Source: Anaeramoeba flamelloides (lineage: Eukaryota; Metamonada; Anaeramoebidae). Taken from it: a DNA stretch of 64,000 bases. A program made the position numbers and the translations under genes. The stretch's first letter is position 1; every line of letters begins with the position of its first letter. The notes under the pieces are model-generated. The model did not search any database. It saw nothing but the letters and a program-made list of their open reading frames with translations, and was not told the DNA's origin. Below are positions 1 through 9,800 of this stretch, in pieces. The DNA lies in the NCBI GenBank assembly GCA_027625915.1, contig JANTQA010000057.1, positions 434,001 to 498,000 of the forward strand, given 5' to 3'.

Positions 1-259
1 TAACTTTATTGATATTTAAAAACTTTCTTATAACTAACTAACTTAAATAATTATGATATGGTTATTAATTATCGGTGTCAAAATATTTTATTAAAAAATA
101 TTTCCTTATATTAAAGTGAATTTTTCTGGTTTTTAAAAAAGTATTTTGGTGAGAATTTTTAATTTGCTAGTTTTTTCCCCCCTATCTTTGTTTGTTGATA
201 CAAAGAAAAAAATCGTTCAAACTATTCACTGAATAAACAAATTATATATTTTTCAATTT

Positions 260-500
260 TTATTTCGTAAGCCAAATTTCAAAATTAGGAGCAAACTTTT
301 TTATCATTATTTTTTTCTTATTTCATTTATCTTTAAAATAATAAAATGATTACACTATATTTTTATTTATTAATCTATATTGGTTATTATCTCTAAACAC
401 TTTAGTAAAATATATTATTATTCAAAAAAAAAAAAAAATTAAAAAAAAATTTTTTCTGATGAAAAATCTGCCTCTATTTTTGAAATTTAGCTTATTGTGA
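260..500. repeat. dispersed AT-rich repeat F, copy 1
   Basis: This segment reappears in the same orientation at about 27120-27345, with long shared stretches such as 'attaatctatattggttat'. In both places it lies just upstream of an element of the GGGGCCC-ended family (541 and 27372). It has no coding potential. Boundaries are approximate. Confidence 0.55.
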
Positions 501-540
501 TTTTTTTGAAAATTATACCCACAAATATTTGATTTATACA

Positions 541-678
541 TAAACTCTTTTTCAGTCAAAGGGGCCCAGTTTTATTGAAGAAATGGAAGACATTCTATGA
601 GTTTAATTCATTACTCTTCTCAAATTAAAATTTTCAATTTTTAGATTAAAATCATTTTTTCTCATTTTGTAAAATTTT

Positions 679-717
<39 letters not shown>

Positions 718-1077
718 TTAACTTTTAAAAAAAAAAATTTTAAAAACGAAATAAACATTAAGAAAAGTTAAGCTTTGTATGTTCTTTTTAAAATTCATAC
801 ATTTACAAGTAAAAAAATCTTATTATCAACGATTTTAATTTCCTAAAGAAATTGAGAATTTTGCACGAGACGTTCCAATGAATGTGGCCCAAAAAATTTT
901 CCAACATTTTTTTTTTTTGAAATTTATGGTATGTTCAGGGGTTTCTTTTATAATTATGGACTCTTATATGAAGTTTATTGTTTCTCGTATTTCTAAACAA
1001 TCTAAGTTTGGTTGATTCTTAAAAATAAAGTGACTTTTTCATTTTTGGCTGGGCCCCTTTGAGTGAAATGGAGTTTA
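541..1077. mobile_element. GGGGCCC-ended TIR element, copy A (537 bp)
   Basis: The left end carries TCAGTCAAAGGGGCCCAG and the right end carries its imperfect reverse complement, CTGGGCCCCTTTGAGTGAAA. The outer bases read TAAACTC at one end and GAGTTTA at the other. This fits a non-autonomous element with ~29-bp terminal inverted repeats flanked by TA. The interior is A/T-rich with no open frame. It is a close relative of the copy at 51539-52118. Confidence 0.75.
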
Positions 1078-1402
1078 GTTATTTTAAAAGTAGGTGGTTA
1101 TATTTTTAAAGAGTATTTTTGAACACTTTCTACACCGATAAAAGATTACTTTCTAAGAAGAAAAATAATTTTTTTTAAATAATTTGGAAATATAATTGAT
1201 TTGTGAACTTTATTATATCTTGGACAAGTGAAGAAAATTTTTTAAAAACAATAAAACATTTTGGTAAATAATATTTAAATCAAGTATTTTCTTATAGTAA
1301 TCAAATTCTAAGACCCTTTTTCAATTTCAAGATTAATAAAAATTTTTTTTAGAATTGGTAAATTGAATTAAAGATTTTTTCTATAGTTTACTAGTCCCTT
1401 AA

Positions 1403-2153
1403 GGGATTAGCGTCACCCTAGATTTCTCTCTAATCAAAGTATGTTGTAATTGGGTGTAAATGGTATTAGTTCACTATGGCTCAAATAGCTCTAAAAAATC
1501 TATTATAAATCTTATTGCACAATAAATTATTACATTTTTTACTAATGATCACAATTAAAAAATTTCATTTTGAAAAATTTTTTTTAATTCCTTTTCTAAA
1601 TCTAAAAATAAAAACCCAAAATAACAGTATTCTGTTATTTAATCTTTCTTTTTAGAACTTCCAAAAGTAACTATTTTTATAATTTTTGAATTTCAAAGAT
1701 TAACTCAATAACCATCAACATAAAAGTACAAAGACTGATTAGTTTTGTTTGCTTTTGATAAGTCTGCTTATAACATCAATATATTTGCATGATTTGACAA
1801 ATAATTTGACAAAAAACTTTATTGGTTAATTATTTAATTTTTAAAAAAAAAAGAATTTTTTAGTAACTAATCTACTTTTCGCCATAAATTTAAGAAAGAT
1901 ATTTTATGACTTTGTAGTCTGAATATTGATAATTCAATCTTTAAATTTGTGGCGAAATGCAGATTTTATTCTGAAATTTCTGGTTTTTTTTACTAATACA
2001 TAGATCATTTTTTATTGATGAGATCAACAAATATTACTACTTGACTAATCGATTTTTTAGAGACATTTGAACCATGTAACACTAATTTGGTTTAGTTAGG
2101 TCCAAGAACAACATACTTTGATCCTAGGCTTCTCCTTGGTAGACGCTAATCCC
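1403..2153. mobile_element. TTAA-flanked element with long inverted ends, copy 1 (751 bp)
   Basis: The left end reads GGGATTAGCGTC and the right end reads its exact reverse complement, GACGCTAATCCC. Similarity of the two ends continues inward for about 90 bp, including the shared 10-mer CAAAGTATGT. Both ends abut TTAA (1399-1402 and 2154-2157), a target choice typical of piggyBac-type transposition. There is no transposase frame, so the element is non-autonomous. A truncated relative lies at about 48240-48600. Confidence 0.7.
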
Positions 2154-2157
2154 TTAA

Positions 2158-2531
2158 AAAAAGAAAAAAATTGAAGTAACTCAATTAAAAAGAGTTGTAG
2201 AGTAGGATGTTTCACTGTTCTATTATAAAAAACCTCTTAATAAAGGAAAATAAACCAAGAGTGCTATACCCAAAGTGCTCTTCGAAGTTAAAGTTTCTCT
2301 ATCTAACCTTTTTTTAATGAAAAACAATCAAATTCACACAAAAATTTTTCCGAATAATAATATTTTAACTAATTTCAACAATAGAATAGAATAAAACATA
2401 AAAATAGGTCTAAGTTAAACAAAAAAAGCCTTTTTATCAAATTCTAAATTTCCTACTTTCAAAAATTCTATCTTTTTTTCATTTTCTTGTTATTTTCTCA
2501 TTCCAATCTGTCATTAGAAAATCTTGATTTA
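2158..2531. other. Upstream region of the Sec5 gene
   Basis: This is an AT-rich non-coding spacer between the TTAA-flanked element and the Sec5 start codon, and it presumably contains the promoter. I see no recognisable motif. The last ~45 bases are open in the Sec5 frame but contain no in-frame ATG. Confidence 0.4.
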
Positions 2532-5500
2532 ATGGACGATTTTGAGCAAACGTGGGATGAAGTTGATGTTGAGGAATTAAAAAAACATTTCAAAGTAAGA
2601 AGCGACTCCAGTGATGCAACATCGAGCGAAGAATCAGGAAGTGATGAAGACAAACAATATTTAGCGAAAAAAAAAAAGTACCATTCTAGCGAGATCTCTG
2701 AATTGGGTGATCCCATGCCAGATCCTGATCAAAAAAAGAGGACTCGTTATGGATTAAAAAAAATCAATACAAATTCCTCAGGTTCACGAGGGCTTTCCAA
2801 ATCAATGATACAAACGTCTGCGATTGATTCGAGCTCAACTGACTTCGATCCTATCTGCTATTTGACGCAATTAAAAACGGATTGGAGCATTAAGAAATTG
2901 AAAAAAGGAAAAAAGAAATTGAAAGAAAGGATGGATCGCAAGAACCGCGACTTGATTACCTTTGTAAAGTCGCATTTCCAAGGCTTTGTCCATGCAAAGG
3001 ACACTGTTGATAGCATCAAAGATCAGTTTAACAATTCCAATATGCGGGCCAATCGGAACATTACCCAATTGGAGAAGAAGTATTCCAAATTGGTGGAGAG
3101 CAGCGAAAAAATCTTTTCCGCTGTGATCGATCGAAAGAAGGAGATCGAAAAATACCGCTCGGTGCTTTCCTTTTTCAACCGATATAGCGATATTCTAATT
3201 TTGCCAACGAGCATTGCGCGCAGCATTGAGACCGACAATTTGGAAAACGTTGTTGCTGCGTATATTAAAACAAAACGGTTCACGGAGCTGGGGAAAAACA
3301 AAGTTTTCAAACAAGTTTTAGATCAAGCAGAGAGGGCAATTATCAAGTTTCGGGAGCAGCTGTTCCAAAAGTTAAAAGACCAGAAGCTGTCTTTAGATAA
3401 ATTGGACCAAATTGTTGGAATCTTAAACGGTCTTGACAGCGAAATTGATCCTGCCTTATTTTACGTCGAACATAGCGAAAATTTAGTTTTAGGTTTCATG
3501 AGCGCAAGTGCTGGCGAAGCACAGCTGAGGGTTCGGATGCTTTGTGGCCCCAAAACTGGGCCCAATTCTTCCTTATTTATTTCTCCCGAAACGATTGAAA
3601 TTGTCAATAAACACCAAGTAAATTGCCTTGTGGAATGCACAAAAATTCTTATGGCTCACGTTCCCCGCTTATTGACATTTGGCGATCTTCATGCCTTTGA
3701 GTCACAGCCATTATTTATACCAAGCAATCATCATAACCAAAACGAAAAGGAAGGGAACAATTTGACCAATGAAAACAATAAAAATAACCATAAAATTAGC
3801 AATGACCAATTGAAAAAACTAAATAAAAACAAAAGATCAAATCAAAATATGAATAACAGTTCTAATTCCAAAAATAATTCTTCCTCGTCATCAACACCGT
3901 CCACAAATACTAAGCCCAAAGAAAATACATTGAAAAACAAAAAATTGGATTCGCCATTCAAGAAGGTTAAAAATCAATATTCCAAAATTTCTGGTGAATT
4001 TAAAATTACAACCACGGGGACGGGGACGGGGACGGGGACGGGCACAGGGTCAAAATCCAGAACACACACTGTTTCTCATTCATTGACGAATGTTAGTGAA
4101 AAAAATGGCACTGAAGATGATACTCTAGACGACATTACTGATACCGAACCATTAGATTCTGATAAGGAAGATAATCACTCAAAAAACGAAAACTCAGAAA
4201 AGGACAAAGAAAGAGAAAAGGAGGTGGTAAGGGAAAACGGAAAAGAAGATGAAAATAATAATCAAAATATTCGGTATGAAAAAATCAAGAGGTTAACAGT
4301 ATCAAGAGTGAACGAATCTGTTTCAAATATTTTAAAAAATTATTGCCAAATTGTCAAAAAAATGTATTTTGACAAATCTCTTTTCAATCAGGATATCAAG
4401 GAAATTGCTGTACCCAGAATGCAAGGATTTATGAAAAGGGTGATTTTATCAATAATTGCATTAAAGCGGACCTTTGAAGAAGAAAATGTGCCTAAAAAAT
4501 ATTTAAAAAAGCTGAATAATTTATTTAATCGTTTAATGCGATTTTACTTAACGGTGAGAAGCAAAATTGCAATGGTTGAGGCCTCGAGGTTTTATTTACT
4601 TGAAGATTGGCAAAGGGATCATGAACAATCTACAATTCGAAGTTCCTATGTAACAAATTTGCCATCGAAATTTGAAGAAATGATCCATGAACTTGTACAA
4701 GATTTCGATGGGATCATTGATGCCGATAACGAGCAAATGAGTAATTTATTGACTAGGGCAATAATTGAAATGTGTCTATGCTTTTTGGATGGGCTGCATT
4801 ATCTGGCAATTAGTTCCAAAAATAAACCAGATATCGAAATCTTTCCGGAATATTATACTTATTCACCAAAGGATAAAAATTCTTCAAAGAATAAAAATAT
4901 CACAAAGAATAAAAAGCATCTTGATGAGGAGAAGGATCAAATACAGTTGCAAAAAAGAACCAAACTGGAAAAATTGGAAAAGGTCTTAAATCAAAAAAAA
5001 ATAACAAAAATACAACAAATTTTTGAAAATACATATACAACGTCTTCAAAGTCATCTATACCCTCGCCAGATAAACAATTGTTAATAATTTATTGCAATT
5101 TAGAGGACTTTAAATTAGAAGTAATAAGCGATTTATTTAAATTGTTGAAAAAAAAATATCCACAGACAGACTTATTCGAAAAAAAAAAATTAATAGCCAA
5201 TTTAATTAGAGAATTAAAAAAAAATATTTTAAAAACGTATATTTCCCAAAAGGTCAAAATATTAAATTCAATCTGTAAAAATGGCTTATTATTTTATGGC
5301 TACCAATTAAAAAATTTCCCCGAACCTCAAGAAGTTCGGGATTACTTTTTAGAGCTCTTACACCAATTGGTATTGTTAAGAGCTGAAATTGTTTCAATAA
5401 CGGCTTCCAAAAAATTAATGAAAGAGGTATTATCAACAACAATAGTACACCTGTTTATCACCCTGCGCGAATGCTTGAAATTAATTAATAGTACAAATAC

Positions 5501-5756
5501 CAATGGCGCTACACAATTATATCTTGAATTAGAATTAATTTCTAAAATTTTGAAAAAATATATGAACCAAGACTCCAAGAATTTGAAAAAACAAATATAT
5601 AGCAAAATTGAAGAAATGGTGATCACTAAATTCCAATTAAGGAATAACGGCTTTGAAATACATCAATTGAAAACTAAACAATTTGAGTTGATATTTAAAA
5701 AAGTTATAAATAGTACCTTTTTACAATACGCCTGTTTTAAGGGACAAGAAAAATAA
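2532..5756 (+). CDS. SEC5: Exocyst complex component Sec5 (EXOC2), intronless
   Basis: This 1074-residue protein is predicted to be the Sec5/EXOC2 subunit of the octameric exocyst, which tethers secretory vesicles at the plasma membrane. After an acidic Ser/Asp/Glu-rich N-terminus, residues ~105-330 form the helical Sec5 core, with HFQGFVHAKDTVDSIKDQF matching the family's FV-K-T-D-I motif. The C-terminal ~200 residues match the conserved EXOC2 end (PEPQEVRDYFLELLHQLV, then TNTNGATQLYLELELISKI). Residues ~410-600 are a low-complexity insert with a Thr-Gly repeat encoded by a G-rich tract. The N-terminal IPT/TIG domain of animal Sec5 is absent, as in yeast and plants. The ATG at 2532 is the first in frame; the frame stays open 45 bases upstream without another ATG. 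No intron is needed. Confidence 0.9.
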   Translation: MDDFEQTWDEVDVEELKKHFKVRSDSSDATSSEESGSDEDKQYLAKKKKYHSSEISELGDPMPDPDQKKRTRYGLKKINTNSSGSRGLSKSMIQTSAIDSSSTDFDPICYLTQLKTDWSIKKLKKGKKKLKERMDRKNRDLITFVKSHFQGFVHAKDTVDSIKDQFNNSNMRANRNITQLEKKYSKLVESSEKIFSAVIDRKKEIEKYRSVLSFFNRYSDILILPTSIARSIETDNLENVVAAYIKTKRFTELGKNKVFKQVLDQAERAIIKFREQLFQKLKDQKLSLDKLDQIVGILNGLDSEIDPALFYVEHSENLVLGFMSASAGEAQLRVRMLCGPKTGPNSSLFISPETIEIVNKHQVNCLVECTKILMAHVPRLLTFGDLHAFESQPLFIPSNHHNQNEKEGNNLTNENNKNNHKISNDQLKKLNKNKRSNQNMNNSSNSKNNSSSSSTPSTNTKPKENTLKNKKLDSPFKKVKNQYSKISGEFKITTTGTGTGTGTGTGSKSRTHTVSHSLTNVSEKNGTEDDTLDDITDTEPLDSDKEDNHSKNENSEKDKEREKEVVRENGKEDENNNQNIRYEKIKRLTVSRVNESVSNILKNYCQIVKKMYFDKSLFNQDIKEIAVPRMQGFMKRVILSIIALKRTFEEENVPKKYLKKLNNLFNRLMRFYLTVRSKIAMVEASRFYLLEDWQRDHEQSTIRSSYVTNLPSKFEEMIHELVQDFDGIIDADNEQMSNLLTRAIIEMCLCFLDGLHYLAISSKNKPDIEIFPEYYTYSPKDKNSSKNKNITKNKKHLDEEKDQIQLQKRTKLEKLEKVLNQKKITKIQQIFENTYTTSSKSSIPSPDKQLLIIYCNLEDFKLEVISDLFKLLKKKYPQTDLFEKKKLIANLIRELKKNILKTYISQKVKILNSICKNGLLFYGYQLKNFPEPQEVRDYFLELLHQLVLLRAEIVSITASKKLMKEVLSTTIVHLFITLRECLKLINSTNTNGATQLYLELELISKILKKYMNQDSKNLKKQIYSKIEEMVITKFQLRNNGFEIHQLKTKQFELIFKKVINSTFLQYACFKGQEK
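4016..4048 (+). repeat. GGGGAC tandem repeat inside Sec5
   Basis: Runs of three or four G separated by AC occur six times in tandem in the coding strand. They encode a Thr-Gly repeat in the low-complexity linker. In a genome this AT-rich the tract stands out and fits the pattern of a potential G-quadruplex. Confidence 0.85.
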
Positions 5757-6184
5757 TTTTTCATTTATTTTTCAAAACTTTTATTCAAAATTTTTTACAC
5801 AGTTCAAACTGTTTAAAGAAAATCAGTAAATTAATTTTATTCAAATTGGAAATAATTTTAATTTTTACAATATTTTTTATCATTTTTTTTTCTTGTTATT
5901 GGTTTTTTTTACTTCATTTCGTTATCTCAATTCTGAATATGTTTCGTTAGATCAGGAAATTTTTTAAAATGATTGATTTTAGGTTAAAGTTGAGTTCAAT
6001 TAAATAGAAAAACTTGAATAAAATTAGTTGATAGTATTAAGCCATTTGATCAATCAATAACAATTAAAAGTAAATTTATCAAAATTATCACTAAATTGTT
6101 TTTTGTTTGATACTCTACAAAATTTTTGATTTAATAGTTATTTTTTTATTTTGTTTTATAATTATTTATTTGTTGTTTTGTAAA
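5757..6184. other. 3' flank of Sec5, no feature seen
   Basis: This is T-rich non-coding sequence after the Sec5 stop. It presumably holds the 3' UTR, but no clear polyadenylation motif stands out from the AT background. Confidence 0.4.
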
Positions 6185-7115
6185 TAAACCCTTTTTTAGT
6201 CAAGGTGGTCCAGTTTATTTTAAGAAATAGAACATATTCTATAATTTTTATCCAGTAATATTCTCAAAATAAATTTTGACATTTTTTTGGGGATTTTTGT
6301 ACTATTTTGATTTTTGTAGATTGTTTGAATTTCGAGAAATTTTTTTTTACAATTAATATGAAAATAATAAATATTATTTGAGTGAAACAAGAAACTTTAT
6401 TTATTATTGCTTAATTTTATTCGTATTTAAAAATGACTGATATTTGCGAAGAAAATGAATATTATTTTTTATTTTTCTTTAATTTTCTTACAAAATATAT
6501 GGACTTATTATGGATTGAACATAGGTTATTTTTTTTTGAGCATTATTACCGTACTGAAAAAATCTAAAAATGTTGTAAATCGATAAATATCCTTCAGAAT
6601 TACAATCAGTTGTTTTTTCCCAAAATCCTTTTTTCTAATTTAATCAAATTTATTTTTGTTTTACTTTTTATTTTTTCTTTTTTCTTTTTTTTTTATCTTT
6701 TTTTTTTATCTTTTTTTTCATTTTTATTGTTTTTTTTAAAATTAAATAAATCAGATATTTTTTTTTTTTTAGGAAAATTAACTTTAAGAAAAGTTACATT
6801 TTGTAATTTCTTTTAATATCAATCGATTGTATTAAAAAATATTCTAGTCAACACTTATAATTTTTTAAACAAATTGAGAAATTTTACACACTGGGTTTCA
6901 ATGAAAGTAGACCAAAAAAATTTCCAGTATTTGTTTTTTTTCAAAAATTTGTTGTTTGTTCAGGGTATTTATATTTTTTTTTTCAGATTATCTACTTTAA
7001 TATTAAGGTTTATTTTTTCTATTATTTCTAATTAATCTCATATTTGTTAGAGTACACTTAAAAAAAACTGAAATTTTAATTTTAACTTTGGTTTCTTCAA
7101 TGGGAATGGAGTTTA
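6185..7115. mobile_element. GGGGCCC-ended TIR family, copy B (decayed, 931 bp)
   Basis: The left end (TAAACCCTTTTTTAGTCAAG) and the opening interior (AAGAAATAGAACATATTCTA) resemble copies A and D. The right end GGAATGGAGTTTA matches their outer right terminus, but the GGGCCC core is lost there. It is a diverged member with no open frame. Confidence 0.5.
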
Positions 7116-8269
7116 TTTGAAGGTTTTTTTTATTTTTGATTTTTCGTTTTTATTTATTACCATAATTTTTTTCACTATAAGAGCTTTGATGAAAAATTCG
7201 AGTAATAACAATAAATTTCATAATTTTGATTAGTCGAATTAAAGAGTTTTTGAGTATTTTTCCTATGGATAACTTTTTTATATAGTTTCTTATTGAATTT
7301 TTTTTTATATTCGACTCTGAGAAATTTATATCTTTCACAATATCAAATGAAAACATTTATCTTTTTGTAATATTGGGTATGTTAATCACATTTTTGACAA
7401 TTTTCTTTTTTTTTAAATATTTAATGTTCAGATTCATTTTTTAAGACATATGAATATCTAATAAATCCATTTTTAAATCTATAAATTTCAGTAAGCTATT
7501 ACTTGATTTAAATCTTAGATAATTTTTTATTTAAAAGTCAAAATTTTCAGTTTTGATACTTTTTTAGGATTTTTTTAAAGTGTCATTAAGTGACATCAAG
7601 TGTTTTAAATTGTCTAGGTAGTCTAGAATTCTAAGGGTTATAGTTAAATCACATGGTTAAATCAATTCTTTTTAATTATGAAAAACCTAAAGGCACTTTT
7701 CTTGAGGTTTTCTTTTTTATCTATAAAATCTATCTATTGTATAAAAAAAACAGAAAACTCAAGAAAAATTATAAATGGTTTAAATAAGTTTAAAAATAAA
7801 ACAAAAAAATTTTATTTACTTTTAATTTCCAAAATAAAAAAAAAAACGAACAAAATTTCTAACTGTGATAGGTTTTTAAATTAATCAAGTATTTATTTTT
7901 TATTTTGATTTTTTAATAATTCAAATACTCTGTTTTCCAAATATTTATTTCTTTGTTGGATTTATAGTAATATTTAAAAAAATTTTATAGTTTTTATATT
8001 ATGTTTTATGAATTTTTTTAGTAAATTTCGATTTACTTCGGTTGACAATAATTTAAATGTGTAAAAAATTTATTTCATTTTGAGACTTTATAACTAGAAT
8101 AGATCTTTGAATATTAAATATCTTTGTAATATCAAGATTAATTAATATATCAAATTATTCATATTCTTTTTCGGTGAAGTTAAAAAGATTCAAACCTTAT
8201 TAATGTTGACTATCACAAATATAGTAATATTATAGCATATATATTGTTTTGGCAAATTGGTGTATTTTT
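7116..8269. other. AT-rich intergenic DNA, no feature seen
   Basis: Only short chance frames occur here, and none has recognisable protein similarity or consistent splice signals. Confidence 0.5.
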
Positions 8270-9700
8270 TTGTTTTTTATTTGATAGGATTTAACTTCAA
8301 ATTGGAAATTAAATTTATTTATCAAGAGTAAGAACATTATCAAATATGGATCTAAGTTTTATATTTCTAATCAGGAAAAATTGGTTTTCAAAAAATGAAT
8401 TTTAGAAGACAAAAAGAAAATCCAATTTACTAAACTTAAAAAAAATTCAGAAGGTCAACAATATTTTTAAATATCTGGGGTGTGTTGTAAGTTGTTATTT
8501 TATAATCAAGTATTTTTTTCAATTTTTGAAAATAGTGAAATTAACAAAGTTAATTTCTAAAAACTATTTATGGTTTTTTATCGTAAAATTAACATTCAGT
8601 ACAATTTACTCACTAATTTTCAATATTAAAACAATTGTAATTTCGATTTTTTAAAACAAGTTTGAATCTTAAAATTTATCATTTGACGAACTAAAAATTA
8701 TTTATCAAGATTTTATTTTTTACTTATTTGATTTTTTTAAGAATTGGGAAAAAATATTTCATTGCCTTTCAGAATTAATGTTCTCATAAAAACGGAAAAC
8801 TTTTTTATGTAATTTTTAAATATTTTGATTTGTTGATCTGAAAGTCAAAATAAAAATTGTAAAAAATTTTGATCAAAAATATGAAATTTAACATTTTTTT
8901 AAATATTATAGATTAAAATATTTTTTTGATATTCAACTTTTCTCAAAATTATAAAAATTAAGTAACAAAAAATCCCAAAAAAATCAAAAATTACAAATTA
9001 CTAAAAGTAAACAAACCAAACTGAACAGGTAAAAAATAATAAGTAATCTTAAAAAACCAAAATTAAACCATTTAATATTGTCAATTATATTGTAAATATG
9101 GTGTTTGTTCTTGATGATGATACCAGTTTAAAGTGTAAATATTTATCTCCTCAAGCATTAGTGTTTTTCTCGGAAACAGTTTGTTATGTATTATTTCTTT
9201 AAAATGTTAATTCCTCAACACAAAGATTATTTATGGATCTTTATTTAAAAAAAATTAATTCATTATGATGGTTTTTTTGTTTTAATTAATAAAAGAATTT
9301 AAGTTCTATGAACTTAAATGATGTAAATGATTAACAGATCTTAACTCACAATAATTCAAGAAGATATTGTTATTATTGTTGAAAATATTTAAAAGCAAAT
9401 TCAGTTAATACATTAATTGTGATATACGTATATGATACATCTTCTCACAAAGACTGTTTTGCTCAGGTTCATTTTCTGAAAACCAAATTTGTTTAAAAAA
9501 AATAAAACTTGAAAAAAAAAAAAATGTTTATTTTAATTTTTTATTTGTGCCTTTTTATCATTGTTCTGATTCGGCAACATGTTTATTAGAGGTTATATAG
9601 TTGATAGGTGGTTGTAAATATTTTTTTTAAAATTAAGGAAAAAGTAATTTTTTCCAAAATGCGTCAGTCTTGTCAGGAATGGCATATAGGTTGATTAAAA
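8270..9700. repeat. 1.4-kb dispersed repeat L, copy 1
   Basis: The whole segment is present as an inverted, diverged copy at about 46760-48140. Shared landmarks include ATACGTATATGA, GCTCAGGTTCATTTTCTGAA and the region around CTTGTCAGGAATG near its right edge. There is no open reading frame of note. It may be a non-autonomous transposon or a segmental duplication. Confidence 0.7.
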
Positions 9701-9800
9701 TTACTAAAATATAAAAAAACTAATAGAAATATAACAGATCAAGAATAAATAAATAAATAAACAGAAAAATCAAAAATAGTAATATAGATAAAAATAATAA

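Noticed and set aside
5342-5626. Minus frames within Sec5
   Set aside because: Antisense shadows of a gene with clear EXOC2 homology.
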